Positions 18,553 through 26,649 of a DNA stretch of 64,000 nt are shown here, piece after piece. This stretch comes from Halobacillus_A sp043497005 (lineage in GTDB: Bacteria; Bacillota; Bacilli; Bacillales; Halobacillaceae). The DNA is taken from contig NZ_JBIEKE010000002.1 in the NCBI RefSeq assembly GCF_043497005.1, forward strand, positions 744,001 through 808,000, given 5' to 3'. Positions within the stretch are counted from its first letter, which is position 1; every line of letters starts with the position of its first letter. Below the pieces are notes generated by a model. That model had not been told where the DNA came from and made no database searches. It saw only the letters and a list, made by a program, of their open reading frames with translations. Both the position numbers and the translations under genes were made by a program.

Positions 18553-18849
18553 TTATTCACTCTTATTCCTATCATTATCCTGTGATTCGAACTTTTGGTC
18601 CTTCATGCGGGAGCTATATCCCGTCTTTTTCACTAGAATAACGTCTGCTCCGATGTTTACAATTTGATTCCAAGGAATGACCATTTCTTCATCTTTTCCA
18701 AAAAGTCCCATCGCTTTTCCTTTTAATGTTAAGACTAATCCCTTTAACTGACCTCTCTGGCTGTCTATATCTAAATCAGTAATATATCCCAGTCTTTCCC
18801 CTGTTTCCATGGCTATAACATCTTTAATCTGCAGTTCGGAAATTTTCAT
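18553..18849 (-). CDS. ylmC: YlmC/YmxH family PRC-barrel protein
   Basis: 98-residue protein consisting of one PRC-barrel domain (about 5-80: LGYITDLDIDSQRGQLKGLV ... IPWNQIVNIGADVILVK) and a polar tail. The family is common in endospore formers and often found near sporulation genes; function unknown. GGAGGG seven bases before the ATG supports the start. A TATACT element about 17 bases further upstream (around 18871) could be a -10 box but lacks a good -35. Confidence 0.88.
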   Translation of the reverse strand: MKISELQIKDVIAMETGERLGYITDLDIDSQRGQLKGLVLTLKGKAMGLFGKDEEMVIPWNQIVNIGADVILVKKTGYSSRMKDQKFESQDNDRNKSE

Positions 18850-19105
18850 TTTAATCCCTCCTTCTAAAGTATATGCACAAGACTAACAACCATTTCTTAT
18901 CAAGTAAGGAAATAAAAAATCAGGTTGGGACAAAAATCAATGAAGAATAAAATAAAATGCACCCTCCCTTCGTCAAAAATACTGCGCTTTCCAAAGGCAC
19001 AGCCTCAGTTTGCTCTTGCGCACCGGGTACCAGGTACCGAAAACTTTGCTCTTTTACAGCCTTTCGGTACCTGGTACCTTTTGAACTAAGATTTCTTTAC
19101 AAGCT
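18850..19105. other. Intergenic region between ylmC and sigG
   Basis: Non-coding. Holds a possible ylmC promoter element near its left end, an A-rich stretch (18900-18955) and a compact inverted-repeat element at 19026-19078 described separately. Small open frames here lack ribosome binding sites. B. subtilis has ylmA at this position; no trace of it is seen. Confidence 0.7.
19026..19078. repeat. GGTACC inverted-repeat element
   Basis: A perfect 17-base inverted repeat (left arm 19026-19042, right arm 19062-19078) with a 19-base loop. Each arm contains GGTACC, one base, GGTACC, itself palindromic, so three nested dyads are present. It resembles the short REP-type elements with GGTxCCxGGxACC cores scattered in Bacillaceae genomes; assignment to that class is inference. 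Confidence 0.7.
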
Positions 19106-19136
19106 AAAAACCCTGCTGAATGTTCAGCAGGGTTTT
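19106..19136. terminator. Bidirectional terminator after sigG
   Basis: Perfect stem CCCTGCTGAA/TTCAGCAGGG flanked by A run on one side and T run on the other, six bases past the sigG stop. Confidence 0.9.
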
Positions 19137-19142
19137 AACATA

Positions 19143-19922
19143 TTATTGAAACATGGATGAATTCATTTCTTTAATCGCTGCTTTCTCAAGCCTGGATACT
19201 TGAGCTTGCGAAATTCCTATTTCCTCAGCTACTTCCATTTGCGTTTTCCCTTGAAAAAAGCGTTTCGTTAAAATCATTTTTTCACGATCATTGAGCTTTT
19301 TCATTCCCTCTCTTAAAGAGAGTTCATCCAGCCAGTTTGAATCTTTTTCTCGATCATCCTTTAATTGATCAACTACATAAATGGGATCGCCGCCATCATT
19401 ATAGATCGGTTCAAACAAGGACACAGGATCTTGAATAGCATCCATAGCAAATACGACGTCTTCATGAGGTATTCCCATCTTCTCCGCTATTTCATGAGGA
19501 GCAGGATCTTTAGATGTTTCACTAATCATTTTTTCACGCATTTGTAGTGCTTTGTACGCGGTGTCTCTTAAAGATCTAGACACCCGGATTGGATTGTTGT
19601 CACGTAAATAACGTCTAATCTCACCTATAATCATTGGTACGGCATAGGTCGAAAATTTAACATTGTGACTAAGATCAAAATTATCTATTGATTTCATAAG
19701 CCCTATGCATCCAACTTGAAACAAATCATCGCCATATTCCCCGCGATTATTAAATCGCTGGATGACAGAGAGAACCAGCCGCAGATTCCCGTTTACTAAG
19801 ATTTCTCTAGCTTCGGTATCACCAGATTGTAAACGCTCAAACAGGGCCCTCATTTCTTTATTTTTAAGTACAGGAAGCTTTGATGTATCTACACCGCATA
19901 TTTCTACTTTATGTCGTGTCAA
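19143..19922 (-). CDS. sigG: Forespore sigma factor G
   Basis: Late forespore-specific RNA polymerase sigma factor. From the TTG at 19922 it is 259 residues and begins LTRHKVEICGVDTSKLPVL, closely matching B. subtilis SigG (260). Region 2 (DDLFQVGCIGLMKSIDNFD) and region 4 helix-turn-helix (TQMEVAEEIGISQAQVSRLE) are intact. The TTG is preceded by GGGAGGG at a suitable distance. An in-frame ATG at 19988 would add 22 residues but overlaps the -35 of a candidate sigma-F promoter (19958-19987), so it is unlikely to be used. Follows sigE by 83 bases. Confidence 0.94.
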   Translation of the reverse strand: MTRHKVEICGVDTSKLPVLKNKEMRALFERLQSGDTEAREILVNGNLRLVLSVIQRFNNRGEYGDDLFQVGCIGLMKSIDNFDLSHNVKFSTYAVPMIIGEIRRYLRDNNPIRVSRSLRDTAYKALQMREKMISETSKDPAPHEIAEKMGIPHEDVVFAMDAIQDPVSLFEPIYNDGGDPIYVVDQLKDDREKDSNWLDELSLREGMKKLNDREKMILTKRFFQGKTQMEVAEEIGISQAQVSRLEKAAIKEMNSSMFQ

Positions 19923-19957
19923 AAGTAAGACCCTCCCAAGAAGCTGATTTCCATTTT

Positions 19958-19987
19958 CAGTATCTCCTTGGAAGGGAAATTTATGCA
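19958..19987 (-). promoter_or_regulatory. Candidate sigma-F/sigma-G promoter of sigG
   Basis: TGCATA (19987-19982), 14 bases, GGAGATACTG (19967-19958). This fits the forespore sigma-F pattern WGHATA, N14-16, GGNRAYAMTW at all but the last base. It lies where B. subtilis sigG has its sigma-F-dependent promoter. Confidence 0.7.
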
Positions 19988-20005
19988 TTGTTATTTTATT
20001 TAATC

Positions 20006-20722
20006 TTACACCATTTTATCAAATTCTCGCTGAAGCCGCCGGATTATTTTTTTCTCTAACCTTGATATATAAGACTGTGAAATCCCAAGCATATCAGCTA
20101 CATCTTTTTGAGTTTTCTCTTTCTTGCCAATTAAGCCAAAGCGCAGCTCCATAATTTCTTTTTCACGGTCATTTAATTGTTCAAGTGCTGATTTCAGTAG
20201 TTTTTTGTCTACTTTTTTCTCAATGCCTTTCGTAATTAAATCTTCTTCTGTTCCTAATATATCGGACAATAAAAGCTCATTGCCATCCCAGTCCACATTC
20301 AACGGTTCATCAAAAGATACTTCTGTTTTTAATTTATTACTCTTTCTTAAATGCATCAGAATTTCATTTTCAATACACCTTGAAGCATAAGTAGCAAGCT
20401 TGATTTTTTTCTCCGGGTCAAATGTATTTACAGCTTTTATTAATCCTATCGTACCAATACTAATTAAATCCTCTATGTTAAGCCCCGTGTTTTCAAACTT
20501 CCGCGCAATGTACACGACTAATCGCAAGTTTCTTTCAATGAGCATGGCACGCGCGGCTTTATCTCCTTTAGGAAGACGTTCTAATAAATCTCTTTCCTCT
20601 TCGCGGCTCAATGGAGGCGGAAGAGCTTCGCTGCCCCCGATGTAATAGATTTCTTTTTGTTTAATCCCCAGTTTTATTGCTAATTTGTACAACCAATACT
20701 TTAACTTAAATGAAAGTTTCAC
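20006..20722 (-). CDS. sigE: Mother-cell sigma factor E precursor
   Basis: Early mother-cell sigma factor made as an inactive, membrane-associated pro-protein. 238 residues. The N-terminal pro-sequence is basic and amphipathic (MKLSFKLKYWLYKLAIKLGI) and is followed by the YYIGGSEALPPPL segment where SpoIIGA cleaves in B. subtilis. Regions 2 (IEDLISIGTIGLIKAVNTFD) and 4 (TQKDVADMLGISQSYISRLE) are conserved. Second gene of the spoIIG operon, 20 bases after spoIIGA. Confidence 0.97.
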   Translation of the reverse strand: MKLSFKLKYWLYKLAIKLGIKQKEIYYIGGSEALPPPLSREEERDLLERLPKGDKAARAMLIERNLRLVVYIARKFENTGLNIEDLISIGTIGLIKAVNTFDPEKKIKLATYASRCIENEILMHLRKSNKLKTEVSFDEPLNVDWDGNELLLSDILGTEEDLITKGIEKKVDKKLLKSALEQLNDREKEIMELRFGLIGKKEKTQKDVADMLGISQSYISRLEKKIIRRLQREFDKMV

Positions 20723-20742
20723 TTCGTCATTTTCCCCCTTTA

Positions 20743-21651
20743 CTAAGCAGAAATACCTTTAACCGCAGCCTGCGGGTGAATGAGAATCTGATACATTTGA
20801 TCTTCTGTTAAATCATGTTCTTGTACGCCGAGTAATGGTTTTTTAACGACAAGATCCCCTTGAGGTGTATAGACCGTGATGGAATCAACAACAAAGGTCA
20901 CCATCAATTGACTGCCCGTTCCTGCACCTTGGTAAGGAATGAGCCGCACCGATGATTGAAAAGGTTCGGATAACTGCTCGATTCCTTCTAACTGTTGATC
21001 TCCCGTTAACTTTTTTAATTGCTCTTCATTTAAAAAATGTTTCCAAACATGGAAGTCAGCTAAGAAAACCATTTTCTTGCTTATAGGATCAATTAAATGA
21101 TTGCCACTATCGACTAGGCCTGTACACACCATCGACTGTTGGTGAAAATCTACTTTCACACGATATAAATCTTCCGTTTTTAACCGATGAGCTTGCACAT
21201 GTTCCATTCTCCATTTAGTAAAGTACCAAGAAGCCGGAAAGCCAAGAGAAACAAACAGCCAGCTAAATGGGTCGCCGAATCCCGTGGAGAAGGTAATAAT
21301 CTCCCCGTGATTAATCTGAACTTGATTGTTTAAGAAAAAGTGTACACCTACGAGCGTACCGCCAATTGCAAAAGTGACAAAATAAAAAGTAAGCCATTGA
21401 ATGAAAGCTGAACGGATAGAAACAAACGAAAATGCAACAAGGATGATCATCACAGAAAAGAAGAACTTGCCAGGTAATGTTACCAGCCAGGAGTTCGGCA
21501 TAAGAACAGTGACAGGAACGATGGAAGATGCAACAAGTGCAGCAGTCAGAATTCGTATACGTGACGTTTTCGCGCGTGTTAAACCTTGGGTTAAAAAGAG
21601 AATCATCCCATCCATCAACAAATTAAGAGTCCAAACAGCATCGAGATAAAT
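20743..21651 (-). CDS. spoIIGA: Pro-sigma-E processing aspartic protease
   Basis: Membrane protease that activates pro-SigE when signalled by SpoIIR from the forespore. Five hydrophobic segments occupy the N-terminal half. The cytoplasmic half carries the aspartic-protease motif as GLVDSGNHLIDP near residue 175. Homology to B. subtilis extends upstream of the first TTG/ATG codons (21621, 21615): the frame encodes YLDAVWTLNLL before them, matching the B. subtilis N-terminus. The only plausible start there is an ATT at 21651, preceded by GAGGGGTGGGGAAGA. This gives 303 residues against 309 in B. subtilis. The rare start codon is an inference. Confidence 0.9.
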   Translation of the reverse strand: MYLDAVWTLNLLMDGMILFLTQGLTRAKTSRIRILTAALVASSIVPVTVLMPNSWLVTLPGKFFFSVMIILVAFSFVSIRSAFIQWLTFYFVTFAIGGTLVGVHFFLNNQVQINHGEIITFSTGFGDPFSWLFVSLGFPASWYFTKWRMEHVQAHRLKTEDLYRVKVDFHQQSMVCTGLVDSGNHLIDPISKKMVFLADFHVWKHFLNEEQLKKLTGDQQLEGIEQLSEPFQSSVRLIPYQGAGTGSQLMVTFVVDSITVYTPQGDLVVKKPLLGVQEHDLTEDQMYQILIHPQAAVKGISA

Positions 21652-21683
21652 TCTTCCCCACCCCTCATTTGTATTTATAGAAA

Positions 21684-21716
21684 ATTATAAATCTCGTCCT
21701 TTGAAAAGTCTGTCAG
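21684..21716 (-). promoter_or_regulatory. Candidate Spo0A-type spoIIG promoter with wide spacing
   Basis: CTGACA (21716-21711) and TATAAT (21689-21684) are 21 bases apart, four more than normal. The B. subtilis spoIIG promoter is known for a 22-base spacer and needs Spo0A-P with sigma-A. A clear 0A box (TGTCGAA) was not found; TGTCAGAA overlapping the -35 is the nearest. Confidence 0.6.
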
Positions 21717-22075
21717 AACGTGATCCAATACTAAGCTATTTTTGTTAGAAGTTGTCTACTTATTTTTAATTAAAATAGAGTACGTTCCAAAACTAGATAA
21801 AGCACAAAATAGTCCGAACGATTCTATTGAAATCAGTTTGTACTATGTTAATAATCGTCGTTTATACATGCAGTAAGTTCTCGAAAGCTTTATTTGTTGC
21901 TCGTTTTCTAACATTAAGCAGGGTGAGCCAGTTGGAGGAGAGTGTTTTTCCAGCTATAACCTAGAGCCAAAGACACGTCTGCTTATAACGGGCAATTTGA
22001 GATCTGAAGTGTAGTGTTTACAAGAAGGTTCTAGCATTCGTCCACGGAACGGGGATGGTCTGGGCTGGCGGAAAT
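21717..22075. other. Intergenic region between spoIIGA and ftsZ
   Basis: Non-coding. Contains the degenerate copy of a dispersed hairpin repeat (21789-21851), then about 200 bases with no gene, ending at the ftsZ terminator. One small frame (21954-22157, minus) has no family resemblance and runs through the terminator. In B. subtilis this position holds bpr or related genes; none is present here. Confidence 0.7.
21789..21851 (+). repeat. Dispersed hairpin repeat, copy A (degenerate)
   Basis: Starts AAAACTAGATAAAGCACAAA and continues with a weakened inverted repeat around CCGAACGATTCT. Shares order and spacing with the copies at 50921-50983 and 56812-56873, but the right arm has diverged. Confidence 0.6.
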
Positions 22076-22116
22076 AAAAAAAGCTTGTAGAAAAACACAG
22101 GGTTTTTCTACAAGCT
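22076..22116 (-). terminator. Terminator after ftsZ
   Basis: Perfect 15-base stem, AGCTTGTAGAAAAAC with its complement, loop of five, followed by a run of seven T on the transcribed strand. It marks the end of the ftsA-ftsZ transcript. Confidence 0.93.
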
Positions 22117-22165
22117 GAAAGATCACTCCCTGTAAGGAAAGGATCTTTACTAACCATTCGATCAT

Positions 22166-23320
22166 TTAGCGGCGGCGATTGCGGTTTCTAAGGAATGTTG
22201 GAATATCTAACGTATCTTCTTCATTCCCAGCGTTTGGCTTAGGCTGTGCCGGCTGTTCTCTAGTGGTTGGCTGTGGCTGTTCTTCACGAGGACGTTCCAC
22301 GTGATTCTGTTTCATTGGATTCACAGTATTTTGACGAGGTTTCTGCTTACCTTGCGCTAACTGTGCTTCATCGAATCCTGTTGCAATCACTGTTACAACA
22401 ATTTCATCTTTTAAGTTTTCATTGATCACAGAACCGAAGATCACATTTACTTCTTGATCTGCTGCTGACGTTACTATATCGGCAGCTTCTTGAACTTCAT
22501 ATAGACTTAAGTTTGTTCCGCCGCTAATATTCATTAAGACGCCATGTGCACCATCAATTGATGTCTCAAGCAATGGAGATGAAATAGCTTTCTTTGCCGC
22601 TTCAGCTGCACGGCTCTCGCCTGTAGCAATCCCGATTCCCATAAGAGCAGACCCTTTGTCAACCATAATGGTTTTAACGTCTGCAAAGTCAACGTTAATA
22701 AGGCCAGGTACAGCAATAAGGTCAGAAATACCTTGTACACCTTGACGAAGTACATTATCCGCTTCACGGAATGCTTCGAGCATTGGAGTATTTTTATCAA
22801 CAATTTCAAGCAGTCGGTCATTCGGAATGACAATTAAAGTATCTACACTGCCTTTTAAGCTGTCAGTCCCTGTTGCAGCTTGGGTAGCTCTCTTTCTACC
22901 TTCAAAGGTAAATGGTCGTGTAACAACCCCGACTGTTAGTGCACCAAGTTCCTTGGCTACATTAGCAATTACAGGAGCCGCACCGGTACCTGTACCGCCG
23001 CCCATTCCTGCCGTTACGAAAACCATATCGGCACCTTGCAAAGCTTCTTCAATCTGTTCTTTACTTTCTTCGGCAGCTTTCCGGCCGACTTCCGGGTTAG
23101 CACCTGCACCTAATCCGCGGGTTAGTTTGCCGCCAATCTGCATTTTCACTTCTGCTTTTGACAAATTTAACGCTTGAGCATCCGTGTTTACAGCAATAAA
23201 TTCCACACCTTGAACGCCATGCTCTATCATTCGATTAACGGCGTTACTACCGCCGCCACCGACACCTATTACTTTAATTGTTGCTAACTGATCCATACTC
23301 GTATCAAAATCTAACATCAT
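22166..23320 (-). CDS. ftsZ: Cell-division tubulin homolog FtsZ
   Basis: GTP-dependent polymer that forms the cytokinetic ring. 384 residues. Tubulin signature GGGTGTGAAP begins at residue 107, and the synergy loop is NVDFADVKTIM near 205. A Gln/Pro/Glu-rich variable linker (about 318-370) leads to the C-terminal conserved peptide DIPTFLRNRNRR that binds FtsA and SepF. AGGAGG lies five bases before the first of two adjacent ATGs; the second ATG would match the B. subtilis N-terminus exactly. Follows ftsA by 68 bases. Confidence 0.98.
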   Translation of the reverse strand: MMLDFDTSMDQLATIKVIGVGGGGSNAVNRMIEHGVQGVEFIAVNTDAQALNLSKAEVKMQIGGKLTRGLGAGANPEVGRKAAEESKEQIEEALQGADMVFVTAGMGGGTGTGAAPVIANVAKELGALTVGVVTRPFTFEGRKRATQAATGTDSLKGSVDTLIVIPNDRLLEIVDKNTPMLEAFREADNVLRQGVQGISDLIAVPGLINVDFADVKTIMVDKGSALMGIGIATGESRAAEAAKKAISSPLLETSIDGAHGVLMNISGGTNLSLYEVQEAADIVTSAADQEVNVIFGSVINENLKDEIVVTVIATGFDEAQLAQGKQKPRQNTVNPMKQNHVERPREEQPQPTTREQPAQPKPNAGNEEDTLDIPTFLRNRNRRR

Positions 23321-23388
23321 CCGTTCCTCCTATTTCTACAAGATTACAAGATTCATAATCGACTGTTCGTTTATAAAGCGTTTCATTT

Positions 23389-24681
23389 TTAATCAAAGAA
23401 ATACTTCAATAAATTAGAAAAGCCCGATTCTTTTTTCTCCTTCGGCTTACTATTCTGTTCTTTTGTTTGTTGTTTAGAAACCCGCTTCTGCTTCTGAGGA
23501 GCAGGCTGATCATACTGAGTCGATACTGCTGGGAATAATTCTTTTCCTTGTATTTTCGCATTACGGTAAGCAAATTGCAATATTCCGACACCACTCGTGT
23601 ACTGTGGTTCGCGTACACCTAAATAGTCTGGAATGGCTAATCTTACGTTAGAATGGAAAACATCCTGTGCTAATTCTAGTACACCAGGCATATTCATGGC
23701 TCCACCAGTCAATACAAATCCTCCTGGCAAATCCTGCACTCCCATACTTTGTAATTCTTTAGCCGCAAACACAAAAATTTCTTCAAGCCTTGCCTCAATC
23801 ATATCAGAGATTTGCAGTTGATTGAACGATTGTTGACGATTACTTCCGATAATTGTGACAGAAAATGTTTCCTCTTCACTCGCATCATCAAAAAAGGCAT
23901 GGCCATATTCCAATTTAATGTTCTCTGCTTCTTCGGTTGATGTTCTCAAACCTATAGATAGGTCTTTCGTTATATTATCTCCGCCATATGGAAGAAGACT
24001 TGTCCCTTTAAGATATCCCTCTTCAAAAATGGATACCGTAGTAGACCCTCCACCAACATCTACTAGTGCAACACCAAGATTTGTTTCATCATTAGAAAGT
24101 GAAACAGTCCCGGCCGCTAGCGGCTGCAGGCATACATCAAGTACTTCCAATCCTGCTCTTTCAACACATTTTAACGTGTTATGTAACACTGTCCTGGCGC
24201 AAGTAATAATCATACCTTCCATTTCCAAGCGCACCCCGATCATTCCCCGGGGATCTGTAATTTCATCTTGTCCGTCTACGATAAATTGTTCGGGTATTAC
24301 ATCTACGATTTCTCGTTCTGGCGGTACAGATACGACTTGAGCGGCATCGATGACTCTAGCAATATCTTCGTCACCAATTTCTCTATTTTCCGCAGAGACA
24401 GCCACTACTCCGTGACAAGGCTGCAATTGGACATGATTCCCATTCACGCCTACAACGACACGTTCGATTTTCATATCGACCATCCGCTCTGCTTGTTCTA
24501 CTGCTGACTTTATCGATTGAACGGTTTGATCGATATCTACAATCGCACCTTTTTTCATGCCATTTGACTTAGCGGAACCCACGCCGATTATATTTAAAGA
24601 ATCATTCATGATTTCACCAATAATGACTTTAATTCTGCTTGTACCTATATCTAAACTTACTAAAATTTCATTTTCATTCAC
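23389..24681 (-). CDS. ftsA: Cell-division actin homolog FtsA
   Basis: Actin-fold ATPase that tethers FtsZ filaments to the membrane. 430 residues. Actin-type phosphate loops are seen at VSLDIGTSRIKVIIGE (N-terminus) and VALVDVGGGSTTVSIFEEG near 205, with the adenosine motif GGFVLTGGAMNMPG near 330. The C-terminal amphipathic membrane helix is GFSNLLKYFF. A Gln/Lys-rich linker of about 40 residues precedes it. Starts at GTG with AGGAGG ten bases upstream. Confidence 0.97.
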   Translation of the reverse strand: MNENEILVSLDIGTSRIKVIIGEIMNDSLNIIGVGSAKSNGMKKGAIVDIDQTVQSIKSAVEQAERMVDMKIERVVVGVNGNHVQLQPCHGVVAVSAENREIGDEDIARVIDAAQVVSVPPEREIVDVIPEQFIVDGQDEITDPRGMIGVRLEMEGMIITCARTVLHNTLKCVERAGLEVLDVCLQPLAAGTVSLSNDETNLGVALVDVGGGSTTVSIFEEGYLKGTSLLPYGGDNITKDLSIGLRTSTEEAENIKLEYGHAFFDDASEEETFSVTIIGSNRQQSFNQLQISDMIEARLEEIFVFAAKELQSMGVQDLPGGFVLTGGAMNMPGVLELAQDVFHSNVRLAIPDYLGVREPQYTSGVGILQFAYRNAKIQGKELFPAVSTQYDQPAPQKQKRVSKQQTKEQNSKPKEKKESGFSNLLKYFFD

Positions 24682-24722
24682 CAGTGACGCACCTCCTGTT
24701 ACAAGCCATATAAGTACTTAAA

Positions 24723-24751
24723 ATCATATCGTTTTTACTACAAAAAAACAA
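24723..24751 (-). promoter_or_regulatory. Candidate sigma-A promoter of ftsAZ
   Basis: TTGTTT (24751-24746), 17 bases, TATGAT (24728-24723), 42 bases before the ftsA GTG. B. subtilis also has promoters in this interval. The rest of the 188-base gap between sbp and ftsA is A/T-rich with nothing else recognised. Confidence 0.6.
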
Positions 24752-24869
24752 TCTTTGCAATATAAACGTAAATGAATTGATAAACACCGTAAACGAGCGT
24801 TTCTACTATTGGAATAACTTGTATATAATTTGATTTCCACAATGAAGTAAAATTTCCTTTAATTTCTTA

Positions 24870-25220
24870 TCATTTTTTTGAAATTATCCGCTCGTCGATC
24901 AAGATTCGACGAAGGCGGCCTAAATTGTTAAACATCCGCACACCCAGCGCGAACACAACTGCTAGATACAACTCGACTCCCAGTTGCTTTCCAAAGAAAA
25001 CGAGACAAGAAGCAATCCCCACATTGAAGAGAAATCCACCAATAAAAGCTGGATTGCTAAAATGTTTATTCAAGTGAGCTCTTGCTCCTCCTAAAAGTGT
25101 ATCAAATCCAGCTAAAACAACAACAGCCAAATAATGAGAATAGGCATCTGGAACAGTGACATCTGTCATAAAGCCCAGCAGTAACCCAATCATTAAAAAA
25201 ATTATAGGAAGCCACATCAT
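24870..25220 (-). CDS. sbp: Small basic membrane protein Sbp (DUF1290)
   Basis: 116-residue membrane protein with three or four hydrophobic segments and a positively charged C-terminus (RRILIDERIISKK). The conserved DTLLGGARAHLN motif near residue 40 identifies the DUF1290 family that always lies near ftsA in Firmicutes. No function is established. Overlaps ylxX by four bases. Confidence 0.88.
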   Translation of the reverse strand: MMWLPIIFLMIGLLLGFMTDVTVPDAYSHYLAVVVLAGFDTLLGGARAHLNKHFSNPAFIGGFLFNVGIASCLVFFGKQLGVELYLAVVFALGVRMFNNLGRLRRILIDERIISKK

Positions 25221-25945
25221 GATTCTCCTGCCTTTTCTTCAGTGCTTTCTGTTAAATCTTCTAAATTTAACGGGTCTTTATACGGAGGCAGTGTTACTTC
25301 CTCATTCACTTGAATATCCACGTCCATATCTTCTATAGCAAGGACTTCAATGATATGACTGCCATCTAAATAACTTTTCAATGCCTCTGGGTCGGCAGAA
25401 ACAGCCTTAATTTCAAGAGGTAAAGAAGGGACGGGACGGTTGTTCATGTATGTCTCGCCATTTACATTCCGGATGGGGGTAATGAGGGTATAGCGTTCAT
25501 TTTCAACCGCAATATCTTCAGCTCCAAACGTATTCAATTCATTAATTAAGTGACTGAGTAGTAATGGAGACAAACTCGGGTAAACATCTGCCCCATCATC
25601 GCTTTCAAAGAAAACAGGAGAAATAGTCATGATAATGCCTAAGCCGCTTGCCTCGCTCAATCCTAACTCTTCTTCTAATTCTTTTATAGAACTTTTCAAG
25701 GTGCGGATCTGCTGTCTTTCTCCTTGTTCTTCATAATCAGAAAGAGTTTCATCTGCCTCTTTAATGCTGTCTAACAAATCTTGTTGAATTCCCTGTTCAG
25801 TGATTAACCCTTCTCGTACTTCCCATACATCTTTGCCGTTATATTCTTCTTCAGCAAAATGACGTGGAGAATCCAGTTGGACAGCTACTAGAAATCCCAC
25901 CGTTAAAAAAACTATGCCACTTATCCAGCTCCATTTATTTTTCAT
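25217..25945 (-). CDS. ylxX: DUF881 family protein YlxX
   Basis: 242 residues: one N-terminal transmembrane segment (about 7-22), a coiled-coil stretch (about 55-95, SIKELEEEL) and the extracytoplasmic DUF881 domain (GLGIIMTISP through the final VTLPPYKDP region). Paired with the paralog ylxW, sharing four bases with it. The family is restricted to Firmicutes and Actinobacteria beside division genes; role unknown. Confidence 0.88.
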   Translation of the reverse strand: MKNKWSWISGIVFLTVGFLVAVQLDSPRHFAEEEYNGKDVWEVREGLITEQGIQQDLLDSIKEADETLSDYEEQGERQQIRTLKSSIKELEEELGLSEASGLGIIMTISPVFFESDDGADVYPSLSPLLLSHLINELNTFGAEDIAVENERYTLITPIRNVNGETYMNNRPVPSLPLEIKAVSADPEALKSYLDGSHIIEVLAIEDMDVDIQVNEEVTLPPYKDPLNLEDLTESTEEKAGES

Positions 25946-26649
25946 GATGCTCTTCCTTCTGAAGTCGACTTCGCATCAATCAATACTCTGCCAACATTTA
26001 TATCTACGTCCACACGATCTTTCTGCAGTCGTTCTTTAGTCCCTCCTGTGAGTTCCAGGCTGGACTGAAGTACATCTGGATTTCCTATTGCTTCGATAAT
26101 AAACGGCGCTGGATGCTGTACGCCATCTACAGTAATGACGGGACCGGTACAGGAAATGTAGCTGTTACTAAATAGACGTTGTCCATTTATAGAAACTGCT
26201 TTAGCACCCGCGCTCAGCATTTCATTAATGACTTCAAACACGTGCGTTTCGTGTACGATATAATCGTTTACATGACCGTCCTCGGGTATATAGGCTGCAT
26301 CTTGTAAGTGTACAGATACTCCTTCACCTTCAACAGAAAGTTCTCCTGCAAGCAACTGCAGTTTATTCTTTTTATTTACGTAATCGCTGACTGTTTTCTC
26401 ATCAGCGATTTCGTCTTCAAGCTCACCGACTTCAGCGCGTTTCTGCTGTAATTCTTCTCTCAATTGTTTATTGCTTTTTTCTAATTCAAGTAATTGCTGT
26501 TGGTATTTAAATTCTTCTGACCATTCATCATTTTCATTTAATTGAACCATCTTTGGGGACGAACTTAAATGATGATAAGTAAAAGTAATGAGGAAGCCAG
26601 ATAATAGTAAGAGAATAGAAAGCATCAGCTTACCCACCCTGTTCCTCAT
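25942..26649 (-). CDS. ylxW: DUF881 family protein YlxW
   Basis: Paralog of YlxX. From ATG 26649 it is 235 residues: an N-terminal transmembrane segment, a strong coiled coil (about 45-95, rich in Glu, Lys and Gln) and a DUF881 domain (LSVEGEGVSVHLQDAAYIPE ... DVDINVGRVLIDA). The chosen ATG has AAGGAG nine bases upstream and aligns with the B. subtilis N-terminus; an in-frame ATG at 26670 has a poorer site. The start lies inside the end of divIB. Confidence 0.86.
   Translation of the reverse strand: MRNRVGKLMLSILLLLSGFLITFTYHHLSSSPKMVQLNENDEWSEEFKYQQQLLELEKSNKQLREELQQKRAEVGELEDEIADEKTVSDYVNKKNKLQLLAGELSVEGEGVSVHLQDAAYIPEDGHVNDYIVHETHVFEVINEMLSAGAKAVSINGQRLFSNSYISCTGPVITVDGVQHPAPFIIEAIGNPDVLQSSLELTGGTKERLQKDRVDVDINVGRVLIDAKSTSEGRAS

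Noticed and set aside
19021..19080. GGTACC repeat as a phage attachment site or CRISPR unit
   Set aside because: Only one inverted pair, no direct repeats with spacers, and no integrase or cas gene nearby.
21954..22157. 67-codon minus-strand frame before spoIIGA
   Set aside because: Passes through the ftsZ terminator, with no homology and no ribosome binding site.
23855..24340. 161-codon plus-strand open frame opposite ftsA
   Set aside because: Shadow of ftsA with Ser/Pro-rich composition and no family resemblance.
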